64,000 nucleotides of DNA. Source: CAWBRT01 sp963832785. GTDB lineage: Bacteria > Acidobacteriota > Terriglobia > Terriglobales > Acidobacteriaceae. Location of the stretch: NCBI GenBank assembly GCA_963832785.1, contig CAWHVF010000005.1, positions 868,001 to 932,000 on the forward strand, in the 5' to 3' direction. Shown in pieces: positions 29,275 to 37,647 of the stretch. The translations under genes and the position numbers were made by a program. The notes beneath the pieces are model-generated. The model had not been told where the DNA came from. It made no database searches and saw only the letters and a list, made by a program, of their open reading frames with translations. Every line of letters starts with the position of its first letter. The stretch's first letter is position 1.

Positions 29275-30156
29275 TCAGAAGACCCTGGTCACGCCTTCTT
29301 CCAGCACTATCACGCGTTTGCGAAGATCGTAGCGGCGGGCTTCGGCCAGCAGCCGTTCCACCGGCTCGTCCATCGGCTCCTGGGAAAGCTTGAAGGTGCC
29401 GTAGTGCATGGGGATCATCAGCTTGGCTCCCAGGTCGCGGAAGGCTTGCAGCGCGTCCTCCGGGCTGCTGTGCACGGCGCGGAAGGAAGGCGGATTATAG
29501 GCGCCTATGGGCAGCAGGGCCAGCTCCGGCGCCAGGCAGCGGCCGATTTCGCTGAAGCCGTTGAAATAGGCGGTGTCGCCCGAGTGGTAGACGGAGTGCC
29601 GCGCGCAACCGAGCACATAGCCGCAAAATCCCCGGTGCATGTCGCGCATGATGCGGGCTCCCCAGTGCTTTGCCGGGACGGAGGTGATCTCCACCTCGCC
29701 CACGGCCATTGTGTCCCACCATCCCAGTTCGATGACGCGCTCGTAGCCGAGGTCGAAGACCAGGTCGCGCAGGTGCCGGGCCACGATCAGCACCGGCGCC
29801 CGGCCGCAGCGGCGGCGGGTGGCCCGGGCGATGGCCCGCAGAGAAGGCCGGTGCAGGTGATCGAAGTGCGCATGCGTGACCAGCACGGCATCGATGGCCG
29901 GCAGGTCGGCAATGCGCAGCCCCGGACGCCGCAGCCGCTTCAGCAGGAAAAGCCAGTGCCCGAAATTGGGGTCGATAACGAAATTTCCGCCGCCGAGTTG
30001 CAGGAAGAAACTCGAGTGGCCGATAAAGGTAACCCCAAGCTGCTCCCGGCTCGACAGCACCGGAGTCTTGGTGGTTCCGGTCCGCGGCGTGAGCGCTGAA
30101 TGCCTGAGGTTGCGCCCGAGTTGCCGGGCTCGCCGGCGAATGGATAAGTTCAACAT
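29275..30156 (-). CDS. MBL-fold metal-dependent hydrolase (UlaG/NAPE-PLD-like)
   Basis: This 293-residue metallo-beta-lactamase-fold enzyme has THAHFDHLH as the main zinc motif, preceded by VTFIGHSSFFLQLGG. PAKHWGAR and YHSGDTAYFNGF supply further ligands, and a late MIPMHYGTF gives the final His. This arrangement is that of the UlaG and NAPE-phospholipase D branch, which cleaves phosphodiester or lactone bonds. The substrate is unknown. It stands alone, divergent from the efflux operon. Confidence 0.87.
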   Translation of the reverse strand: MLNLSIRRRARQLGRNLRHSALTPRTGTTKTPVLSSREQLGVTFIGHSSFFLQLGGGNFVIDPNFGHWLFLLKRLRRPGLRIADLPAIDAVLVTHAHFDHLHRPSLRAIARATRRRCGRAPVLIVARHLRDLVFDLGYERVIELGWWDTMAVGEVEITSVPAKHWGARIMRDMHRGFCGYVLGCARHSVYHSGDTAYFNGFSEIGRCLAPELALLPIGAYNPPSFRAVHSSPEDALQAFRDLGAKLMIPMHYGTFKLSQEPMDEPVERLLAEARRYDLRKRVIVLEEGVTRVF

Positions 30157-30224
30157 CTACGGATCATTAGACGCCAGCCGGTCGCGCGGGGATTCGCTCC
30201 TGCTCCAGCCAGTTCGGAATCGCT

Positions 30225-30884
30225 TTAGAAACGGGAAGCGGAGGCGCTCGCGGCCAGATCCTTCAAGGCATCGAAGATGCCGACTTCACCAGTTGCACTA
30301 TTGTCAAGCATAACCGATGCGAGCTGGACGGTGGCGGTGAAGTGGGGGCTGGCGCGGCGGAATTGCACCTGCATGAAGTTGCAATCGCGCGAGGCGGCAA
30401 TGGCGTCCATCATGGTCTTGATGTCGCGCTGCCAGTCGGGCCGGCTGGTCAGCACGAACGGCCCGGTGCGGGAGAGAGACCACCCCTTGTCGGGCAGAAG
30501 CTTGCGCCGGCTGCGGCCACACCAGCGGTGGTTGCGAACGTCGAGGTTGAAATTGGGGGCGCACGGCAGGTCGCCCTGGAAGGTCATGGTCTCGCGAAAC
30601 TTCTTCAGCCGGCTCACCATCCACTGCACGGGCGTTTCGCGCGGCAGCAGGCGGACCAGGATCGAGAGCTGATTGAAGCCGCACTCCATCAGCCGGAGCC
30701 GCACCCGCATACGCGAAGCGGAGAGCCACTCCACACCCGAGATGTCGCCGTGCCCCGCGAAGGCACGCTCGATCCATTGCAGCACGCGCAGTCCGCGCTT
30801 ACGGTTCAAGCGGCGAAAGATCCAGTACCAGGCCGCAATCAGCAGCGCGCCGGCCGCGATGTCCACTCCAATCAGCCGCCACAT
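30225..30884 (-). CDS. Hypothetical single-pass membrane protein
   Basis: This 219-residue protein has an N-terminal membrane helix (IGVDIAAGALLIAAWYWIF) followed by a basic stretch (RRLNRKRGLR) and a soluble cytoplasmic or periplasmic domain of about 180 residues (GDISGVEWLSASRMRVRL, CNFMQVQFRRASPHFTATV). No family is recognised. ATG 30884 is preceded by GGTGGTGGGG; an in-frame GTG at 30971 would add 29 residues. It lies 105 bp behind the SDR gene on the same strand. Confidence 0.6.
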   Translation of the reverse strand: MWRLIGVDIAAGALLIAAWYWIFRRLNRKRGLRVLQWIERAFAGHGDISGVEWLSASRMRVRLRLMECGFNQLSILVRLLPRETPVQWMVSRLKKFRETMTFQGDLPCAPNFNLDVRNHRWCGRSRRKLLPDKGWSLSRTGPFVLTSRPDWQRDIKTMMDAIAASRDCNFMQVQFRRASPHFTATVQLASVMLDNSATGEVGIFDALKDLAASASASRF

Positions 30885-30989
30885 CCCCACCACCCCGGCG
30901 GACACAAGACAGGCTCCGCCCCGAGCCCTGTTCAAGCATTGGATGCCAAATCGCCGGACACGAGATGTCACAGCAGTAATGAAGCAGAG

Positions 30990-31778
30990 CTACAGCCCGC
31001 GGTACGATCCGTGATCTGTCAGGATGGTTTGCCCGGTGATGGAGTTGGCCCGCTCGGAAGCCAGCCAGACGATGGTCTGCGCTACCTCCTCCGGTTCGCC
31101 GATGCGGCCGGTGGCAGTATCTTTGGCGAAGTCCGCCAGCACATCTTCCTTGCTCCGGCCGCTGGCCCGGACGCGGCCCGCGACAACCTGCTCGAAGCGC
31201 TCCGTCCGGGTCGCCCCCGGACCGACGTTGTTCACCAGAATGCCCTCGCGCCCGAAGTCGTTGGCCAGGCTGCGCACCAGCCCGAGCACGCCGGTGCGGA
31301 TGGTGTTCGACAGCACCAGGTCGGGCAACGGCTGCCGCGTCGAGCGGGAAGTGATGGTGATGATCCGGCCCCACTTGCGTTTCTGCATCCAGGGGATCAC
31401 CTCGCGGGCAAAGCTGATGACACTCAGCAGGTTGAGCTCGAAGGCCCGGCGCCAGACATCGCTGTCAGTCTCCAGGAACTGCTTGGGCGGCGGGCCGCCG
31501 GCGTTGGTCACGCAGATATCGATGCGTCCGAACTTCTCGCCCACCGCCGCCACAAATTTTTTTACCGCCTGCGGATCGCTGACATCGGCGGCCTGGGCCA
31601 GGACTTCGACGCCGTGTTGACGCTCGATCTGCTCCGCCACCCGCCGCAGGGCGTCGGCGTTTCTGGCGCAGATGCCGAGTTTGCAGCCTTCGGCGGCAAA
31701 GGCTAAAGCCGTCGCCTTACCAATTCCCTGGCTGGAGGCGGCCACAATCGCCACCCGGCCTTTCAACCCTAGGTCCAA
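30990..31778 (-). CDS. SDR-family protein with altered catalytic residues
   Basis: This 262-residue short-chain dehydrogenase fold has an NAD(P)-binding motif (AIVAASSQGIGKATA) and NAGG. At the active site, after ITITS the usual Tyr is Ser and the usual Lys is Arg (LSNTIRTGV). The LSN...R pattern occurs in a known FabG-like subfamily, so this looks like a lineage trait rather than decay, but classical Tyr-Lys chemistry is absent. Start is a TTG at 31778 with a strong CGGAGGACAG ribosome site. The reaction is unknown. Confidence 0.85.
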   Translation of the reverse strand: MDLGLKGRVAIVAASSQGIGKATALAFAAEGCKLGICARNADALRRVAEQIERQHGVEVLAQAADVSDPQAVKKFVAAVGEKFGRIDICVTNAGGPPPKQFLETDSDVWRRAFELNLLSVISFAREVIPWMQKRKWGRIITITSRSTRQPLPDLVLSNTIRTGVLGLVRSLANDFGREGILVNNVGPGATRTERFEQVVAGRVRASGRSKEDVLADFAKDTATGRIGEPEEVAQTIVWLASERANSITGQTILTDHGSYRGL

Positions 31779-31797
31779 ACTGTCCTCCGAAAGAGAG

Positions 31798-31910
31798 GTT
31801 TCAAAGTTTCAGAGTTTCAGAGTTTCCAGGATAGAACTGATTGGAAACTGGCCTGTACAGTAGACGGCAGTTTTGGGGAAAGCTTGAAACCTTGAAACAT
31901 TGAAACTTTG
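31798..31910. repeat. Inverted octamer arrays with 53-bp spacer
   Basis: Left arm (31798-31829) has four units of type GTTTCAGA; right arm (31883-31910) has units CTTGAAAC, CTTGAAAC, ATTGAAAC in inverted orientation. The layout equals the heptamer arrays elsewhere but with 8-bp units of a different sequence. It fills the gap between the MscS and SDR genes. Confidence 0.75.
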
Positions 31911-31917
31911 CACCCTG

Positions 31918-32829
31918 CTATGTCTTGGGCGGCGAAACGGCATCGCCGATGACGTAGAAACGTTGCTGGCCGCCGGGTCGCACGTTGTTTTTCTCAAAGC
32001 ACTCCTTGATTCTGCGCCGCAGTTGGCGGCTGATCTCGTACTGCTCTCCCGGCTTGGTCTTCACCAGCAGCAGGTAATCGACCTCTTCGGCCGAGACCTT
32101 CTCGATGCCCGGTACAGTCGGCTCGCCGACGATCCGTTCGGCATAAATGGGATCATGTTGTAACTCGGCAGCCACTTCCTTGAGCAGCCCGATCACCCGG
32201 TCGCTGCTCTCGTTGTAGCTGACCGAAACGTGCATGGCCAGTTGCGTCCAGTCGCGGGTCATGTTGGAGACGATGCTGATCTGGCCGTTGGGAACAGTGT
32301 GCAGCGTGCCGTCGGCGTCGCGCAGCAGGGTGCGGCGCAGGGTCAGCTTCTCGACCGTTCCCTGCACCCCGCCCACTTTGATCACGTCGCCGATGTCGAA
32401 CTGGTTCTCCAGGAGAATGAAAAATCCGTTGATGACGTCGCGCACCAGCGTCTGCGCCCCAAAGCCCACCGCCAGCCCGGCTATGCCAGCGCTGGCCAGC
32501 AGAGGAGCGATATTGATTTGCAGGACCTCCAGAATCTGCATGCCCGCCACGAAAAACACCAGGGCCAGGCCAACGCTGTAGACCACGCTCGCCAGGGTGC
32601 GCAATTGCGTGGCGCGCATGGCCGTCTGGATGGCTTCCCGCTTGCTTAGCTCGATCAGGTGCTTGCGCAGTATCCTGAGGAAATGCGTCAGGATGAAAGC
32701 CACTATCACGATGCCGGCGATTCTGGGCACGTCGTGACGCAGGAACTCGAGTGCGTCCCCGCTCCAATTGTCCAGCACCTGGAAGAGCGAGTGCGCGCGA
32801 ATATCGGCAATGACGTCGGCCAATGGCAT
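31918..32829 (-). CDS. Small-conductance mechanosensitive channel (MscS family)
   Basis: This 303-residue inner-membrane channel protein has membrane helices near residues 30-50, 75-95 and 100-120. The pore helix is ALLASAGIAGLAVGFGAQTLVRDVINGFFILLE with the Gly/Ala packing typical of TM3. A cytoplasmic beta domain (GDVIKVGGVQGTVEKLTLRRT) and vestibule follow. MscS channels open on membrane tension during osmotic downshock. The heptameric family member is of usual length. It is in the same strand run as the glycerate kinase gene. Confidence 0.9.
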   Translation of the reverse strand: MPLADVIADIRAHSLFQVLDNWSGDALEFLRHDVPRIAGIVIVAFILTHFLRILRKHLIELSKREAIQTAMRATQLRTLASVVYSVGLALVFFVAGMQILEVLQINIAPLLASAGIAGLAVGFGAQTLVRDVINGFFILLENQFDIGDVIKVGGVQGTVEKLTLRRTLLRDADGTLHTVPNGQISIVSNMTRDWTQLAMHVSVSYNESSDRVIGLLKEVAAELQHDPIYAERIVGEPTVPGIEKVSAEEVDYLLLVKTKPGEQYEISRQLRRRIKECFEKNNVRPGGQQRFYVIGDAVSPPKT

Positions 32830-32922
32830 TAGCAGATTCTTTGCCAGGGCCGGGCTTCAGCCCTGCCCTGGCGCCGGCGCAGCGCCGGCGAGTACGTCTT
32901 CCTGAGCGGCCGCGGCGCTAAA

Positions 32923-34284
32923 TCAATACGCCAGCAGAATGCGCAGGTCGCGGAGGTTGTTGCCGGTCGGCCCGGTCATGATGGCATCGCCGAGCGACTG
33001 GAACAGGGGAAAAGCGTCGAAAGTCCGCAGCGCGTTTTCGGCGCTCAGGCCCCGCTGGCTGATGCGTTCCATGGTGGAGCCGTCCACAATAGCCCCGGCG
33101 GCGTCGCTATTGCCGTCGATGCCGTCGGTACCGGCGCTGAGCACGGTGATGTTTTCGCCGGCGATCTTCTGCGCGCAATAGAGCGCGAACTGCTGGTTGC
33201 GCCCGCCCGCCCCCGACTTGCCTTCGACCTTCACCGTGACCTCGCCGCCGGAGATCAGGCAGACGCGCGAAACCCCGCGCCGCAACTCGCGCACTCGCTG
33301 CAAGAGATGATCGGCGGCCGGGACGTAGTCCCAGTCATCGACGCTGTTGTCCACCTCGATGGCAAAGCCGGAGACGACCGCCTGCTCGACGGCGAATTTT
33401 TCCGCCACGGCATTGGAGGCCAGAGTGCACCAGCGCGAGCGCGCGAAAGCCGCGTCGTGCGGCTTGGGGGTCTCGACTATGGCGCGGCCTGCGAACAGCT
33501 CGCGCACGCTGGCCGGAAACTGCGGCAGCAACCCGTATTTATCGACGATGGCGTAGCACTGCTCGACCGTGCTGGTGTCGGGCATGGTCGGCCCGCTGGC
33601 CAGCGAGTCCAGGGCGTTCTCCGGAACGTCGCTCACCATGATGGAAAGCTGGTGGGCGGGCGCGGCGGCCAGCGCCAGGCGGCCTCCCTTGGTGGCCGAC
33701 AGGTGCTTGCGGACCGTATTGATCTCGGCAATGGGCGCGCCGGAGTGCACCAGCGCGCGGTAGGTGGCCACCAGGTCGGGCAGCGAAATTGACTCGGCTA
33801 TCGGCTTTTCCACCAGCGCCGAGCCGCCGCCGCTCATCATGAAGATCACCAGGTCGCGGCCGCTGCACGCTTGCAGAGAGCGCAGAATGGCGTCGGCGGC
33901 CTTTACCGACTCCTGGTTGGGCATGGGATGCCCGCCTTTGTAGTAACGAAATCCGAAAGCCTGCGCCTCGGGCAGCACCGGACCGCAGGAGATTCCGCTG
34001 ATGCCGGTGCCCGGACCCAGCCGATCGTTCAGCGCCCGCACCATGGTGTGGGCGGCTTTGCCAATCGCCACCCCCCGGATGCGCGTGAACGAGCCGATAT
34101 CGTAAGCGTCATCGCCCGCGCGCAGTACCCCGCGGTCATAGCTCAGGCTGTGGTCGAAGGTCTTGGGTATGCTCGATTCGCCCAACGCATGCATGAAAAT
34201 ATTGATGGCGGTGGCACGCATCTCCGCCGCCAGCGCCTGCTCAGCGGGACTCAATCCGGTCTTCGGCTGCTGCATGACGGGCAT
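32923..34284 (-). CDS. Glycerate 2-kinase (MOFRL-type, GckA family)
   Basis: This 453-residue enzyme phosphorylates D-glycerate to 2-phosphoglycerate, feeding the eno/gpmI step of glycolysis. It has the DUF4147 N-terminal domain (AIGKAAHTM, KGGHPMPNQESV, MSGGGSALVEKP, TVRKHLSATKGG). The C-terminal MOFRL domain has ISGGEVTVKVEG, GRNQQFAL and SAGTDGIDGNSDAAGAI. The ATG at 34284 shares a base with the TAA stop of the upstream hydrolase (TAATG), implying translational coupling; a second ATG lies at 34275. A longer open frame upstream is not coding. Confidence 0.9.
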   Translation of the reverse strand: MPVMQQPKTGLSPAEQALAAEMRATAINIFMHALGESSIPKTFDHSLSYDRGVLRAGDDAYDIGSFTRIRGVAIGKAAHTMVRALNDRLGPGTGISGISCGPVLPEAQAFGFRYYKGGHPMPNQESVKAADAILRSLQACSGRDLVIFMMSGGGSALVEKPIAESISLPDLVATYRALVHSGAPIAEINTVRKHLSATKGGRLALAAAPAHQLSIMVSDVPENALDSLASGPTMPDTSTVEQCYAIVDKYGLLPQFPASVRELFAGRAIVETPKPHDAAFARSRWCTLASNAVAEKFAVEQAVVSGFAIEVDNSVDDWDYVPAADHLLQRVRELRRGVSRVCLISGGEVTVKVEGKSGAGGRNQQFALYCAQKIAGENITVLSAGTDGIDGNSDAAGAIVDGSTMERISQRGLSAENALRTFDAFPLFQSLGDAIMTGPTGNNLRDLRILLAY

Positions 34285-35063
34285 TATACGGCAACCCCGC
34301 CGCCAAGCAACGTCTCTTCTACCCAGGCCTTGATTGCCGCCCGCATCTCCGCCAAGTGTCCGGTGAAAAAGTGATCGGCGCCGGCGATGGTGACCAGGCG
34401 ACTGGCTCCCGGAAACCCGGCAACCAGTTCCGCCAGCGCTTTGGTGGAAGCATACTGGTCGCACTCGCCGCTGACGAACAGCTTGGGGCGATCTGCGGCA
34501 GGCGCAGTTTTAGCGTCTTTCCTGACGGACTCGCGCCGGCAGTCATATTGATATTGCCGGTCCTCGGCGCGCATTGGCAGGCCCAGCAAGATGAGCGCCT
34601 GCACGCTCCGCCCTGGTTCGCCGGCAGACGGGAGCTGCGGCACAGGCCCTTGAGCCGCCACGTTTGCCGGAGTGGAAGCTTCACCGCAGATGGCCCGCAG
34701 GCCGGTAGCGGCGCCGAAGGAAAAACCGGCAAAGATGATTGGCAGGCGAACTTCTCCGGCCATCCAAGCCAGCGCTGCCCGCACGTCGTCCACTTCGCCG
34801 CGGCCATTGTCGTGCTCGCCCTGGCTGCCGCCCACCCCGCGAAAATTGAAGCGCAGAACGGGGAACCCGAACTCGTTCAGCGCCTTGGCCGCGTGATAGA
34901 CGACCTTGTTGTGCATGGTCCCGCCAAACAGCGGATGCGGATGCGCCACCACCGCCGCATAAGCCGGGCTTGCCGAGCCGGTGTTCAATAAAGCTTCCAG
35001 CCGGCCGGCCGGACCCGGCAGAAACAACGACCTGATGCTCGATTTGCTGAAGTTGACTTCCAC
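34284..35063 (-). CDS. Alpha/beta-hydrolase (COG2945 type)
   Basis: This protein of about 259 residues contains VVAHPHPLFGGTMHNKVVYH and the oxyanion-side motif NFRGVGGSQGEHDNG. The nucleophile elbow is GFSFGA, a late Asp is in SGECDQYAS, and the catalytic His is in IAGADHFFTGH. These match the COG2945 group of small serine hydrolases, substrate unknown. The GTG at 35063 (VEVNFSKSSIRSLFLPG) gives the normal family start; earlier in-frame starts add residues without homology. It is coupled by TAATG to the glycerate kinase gene, so the two products probably act together. Confidence 0.82.
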   Translation of the reverse strand: MEVNFSKSSIRSLFLPGPAGRLEALLNTGSASPAYAAVVAHPHPLFGGTMHNKVVYHAAKALNEFGFPVLRFNFRGVGGSQGEHDNGRGEVDDVRAALAWMAGEVRLPIIFAGFSFGAATGLRAICGEASTPANVAAQGPVPQLPSAGEPGRSVQALILLGLPMRAEDRQYQYDCRRESVRKDAKTAPAADRPKLFVSGECDQYASTKALAELVAGFPGASRLVTIAGADHFFTGHLAEMRAAIKAWVEETLLGGGVAV

Positions 35064-35404
35064 GCTGTCACCAATGTAGGCTTTCCAGCTTGTTCGATGA
35101 ACAAGTTTAAGCCGTGGACAGGAACTTGCGTGGCAATCCCTCGGCCCCTGATCAGCCCAAAATGGAAATTTTGCAAAAAATCCGCTGGCCGGACGAGACA
35201 AATGGAACATATTCACCGCCCCCCGGGTTTACCCTTTCGGGAACGGCGATTTTAGCCGGAGCCGGCGGCTTGCCTTATGCGCGCCGCGGTGCAGCGCTCG
35301 CAGCTTGCGGCCGGCGGCTCCGCCGGAGATCAGATGTAACGCGGTTTCTTTGCCTCAACAAAGGTAGAAACCGTTAGCGGCAAAAAACCTCAGAGGAGAA
35401 ACGT
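35064..35404. other. Divergent intergenic region
   Basis: 341 bp between divergent genes. An A-rich tract with TTTTGCAAAAAAT lies near 35169 and GC-rich dyads (GGCGGCTCCGCCG) near 35315. No gene and no convincing promoter pair were recognised. Confidence 0.45.
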
Positions 35405-36076
35405 ATGCAAATCAAATTAGCTGTCGGCACCGGAGCCCTGTGTTTGCTCCTGGGGACAATTGCCCCCGCCTACGCGCAGCAGCACCAGGCAGGCCCGGAG
35501 AAGAAGGCCGAGCAAGCCAGGCCGCAACGATCTGAACAAGCCAAGCCACAACGGTCACAGGCGCCGGCCCGAAAACCCGCGCGACCTGCCAGCAAACCGC
35601 AACCGACATACGGCGGCAGCTATCATGGCGGCGTTCAGCGCAATGGGCCCGTCCATGGCGGCGTCCATCACAGCGGCGTCCCGCAGAGCCAGACACAGTT
35701 GCGCAACGGCTTCCAGCAGTCCCGCGCCCATGCCTGGGAAACCGAGCACCGCACCTGGCAGCAGCGCGGCGGCTACAATGGCTACCGCATCCCCCAGGAT
35801 AGGTTTAACCTCTATTTCGGAAGAGAGCACTTCTTCCGCATCGGCGGCCTGCCGCTGCGCTTTGTGGGGGGGTATCCGCGCTTCCTGTATGACGGCTATT
35901 GGATCATGCTGGTCGATCCTTGGCCGGACGCCTGGGCGGCGACCTGGTACCAAACCGACGATGTATACGTCGAGTACGTCAACGACGGATACTACCTGTT
36001 CGATCGGCATGCATCCCGGCATAGCCATTGCGGTCACCATTTCGCTCTGATGTGGCCGGGCCAGGGCAAAACCTAA
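35405..36076 (+). CDS. Exported protein with His/Gly/Gln-rich low-complexity region
   Basis: This 223-residue protein has a signal peptide (cleaved after AYA). A charged, Gln/Pro/Lys/Arg-rich segment (residues about 25-65) follows, then HGG/HHSG-rich stretches. A folded C-terminal domain has RFNLYFGREHFFRIGGLPL, RFLYDGYWIMLVDPWPD and VNDGYYLFDR. No family name is certain; similar proteins are common in acidobacterial genomes in my general knowledge. The ATG follows GAGGAGAAAC. Confidence 0.72.
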   Translation: MQIKLAVGTGALCLLLGTIAPAYAQQHQAGPEKKAEQARPQRSEQAKPQRSQAPARKPARPASKPQPTYGGSYHGGVQRNGPVHGGVHHSGVPQSQTQLRNGFQQSRAHAWETEHRTWQQRGGYNGYRIPQDRFNLYFGREHFFRIGGLPLRFVGGYPRFLYDGYWIMLVDPWPDAWAATWYQTDDVYVEYVNDGYYLFDRHASRHSHCGHHFALMWPGQGKT

Positions 36077-36088
36077 ACGCTTAAGACG

Positions 36089-36113
36089 AAGGGCCGGAAT
36101 CTCCGGCCCTTTT
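36089..36113 (+). terminator. Rho-independent terminator
   Basis: AAGGGCCGGA and TCCGGCCCTT pair across a 3-nt loop and run into TTTTAC. It lies 12 bp after the stop of the exported protein gene. Confidence 0.8.
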
Positions 36114-36244
36114 ACTTTGCACGCTCTTTGCTCCCCTGCCCGGCTGTTCCCCCGAAAGTGCGGCGACGCTCAGTGAGCGGCACAACGTGCGCGACTTCCA
36201 ACAGGGAAATTTTCTCTTACCAACATGCGGAGGGAATTACTACA

Positions 36245-37572
36245 ATGAATATCAGGCGATCCGGCCGCAAAAGCTGCGGCGTCTTCATCGTCCTGCTTCT
36301 GCTAAGCCCCATGCTTGTGGCAGCCACCACTCCGAAGATATCTCCCGAAACCGAGAACGCGTTTTCCAAGCTCAGGATGAACCCGCAGGTCAAAATGGGG
36401 CTGGAGTTCATCAAGAGCGACGACGCCAATACCATCGCGGAGCAAAAGACGATTGTTGCCATCCCTGCTCCGCCGTTCAAGGAGAAGGTTCGCGGCGAAG
36501 ACTACATGAAGCGCTTGCAGGCGCTGGGTCTGAAGGATGTCAAGATGGACAGCGAGGGAAATGTCTGCGGCATCCGCCCGGGAAGCGGCAAGGGCCCGAA
36601 GATTTTTGTCGAAGCGCACCTGGACACGGTTTTTCCGGAAGGCACCAACACCAAGCCGGTCGAGCGGGACGGCAAGATATTCGCCCCGGGAATCTCCGAT
36701 AACACGCGCGGCCTGGCGTCCATGCTGTCGGTGCTCCGGGCCTTCAACACCACCGGCATCAAGACGGTGGGCGATGTCATCTTTTGCGGAACCGTGGGCG
36801 AAGAAGGCCTGGGCGACCTGCGCGGCATGAAAGCGTTCTTCCGCGATCACAAGGACATTGACGCCTCGGTCGATCTCGATGGCGCGCGCGTACAGGAGAT
36901 CACCTACCTCGGCACCGGCAGCCACCGTTACGAAATACATTTCAAGGGACCGGGCGGACACAGCTTCGGCGCCTTCGGCCGCCCCAGCGCCATTCACGCC
37001 ATGGGCCGCGCCATTGCCATGATCGCCGACGTGCGCACCCCGAGCGAGCCAAAGACGACTTTCACGGTGGGAGTGGTTAGCGGCGGCACGTCGGTCAACG
37101 CCATCGCCGCCGAGGCTACCATGCTGCTCGACATGCGCTCCAACAGTCAGGAAGAGCTGCTGAAGATGGAACGCCAGATTATGCCGCTGCTGCAGAAGGC
37201 GGCGGACGCGGAAAACGCGCGCTGGAATGACCCGCTGAAAATCACGGTCGAGACCAAGCTGGTGGGCGATCGTCCCGCCGGCAGCCAGTCGCCGGATGCG
37301 CTCATAGTTCAAGCGGCCTGGATGGCCACCGAGCTTATTGGCGAGAAGCCGGAACTGGTGAGCGCAAGCAGCACCAACGCCAACCTGCCGATCAGTCTCG
37401 GGTACCGGCCGTTACCCTTACCTCCGGCGGTGAGGAAGGCTTCATTCACGCTCCCGGCGAGTGGTGGAAACCGGTCGACCCCTATCTCGGTCCGCAACGA
37501 ACCTTTGTCATGATTCTGGGCGTGGCGGGCATGGACGGCGTGACGCAGCCCCTCATCCAGCACAAGCGATGA
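36245..37572 (+). CDS. M20/M25/M40-family exported metallopeptidase, one frameshift near the end
   Basis: This zinc peptidase has a signal peptide (SCGVFIVLLLLSPMLVAA). Metal and catalytic motifs are FVEAHLDTVFPEG, APGISDNTRG and GTVGEEGLGD. A lid domain contains FKGPGGHSFGAFGRPSAIHA. The frame changes near 37400: adding one G to the GGG run in CTCGGGTACC lets reading continue as PAVTLTSGGEEGFIHAPGEW, the expected C terminus with the final metal His, to a TGA at 37572. Without it the protein ends at 37513 with unrelated residues. About 442 residues when corrected. The ATG at 36245 follows CGGAGGGAA. Confidence 0.85.
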
Positions 37573-37576
37573 ACCA

Positions 37577-37609
37577 CCCCACATCTGCCGACCGCGGGCA
37601 GATGTGGGG
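37577..37609. repeat. CCCCACATCTGCC hairpin, 13-bp stem and 7-nt loop
   Basis: CCCCACATCTGCC (37577-37589) pairs perfectly with GGCAGATGTGGGG (37597-37609) across GACCGCG. It lies between two convergent genes, 4 bp after the corrected peptidase stop. Same family as the hairpins at 42590, 42633 and 49085. Confidence 0.82.
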
Positions 37610-37647
37610 CCCCATCACCAGAGGACCTGCCGTTTGCAGCAGATCCT

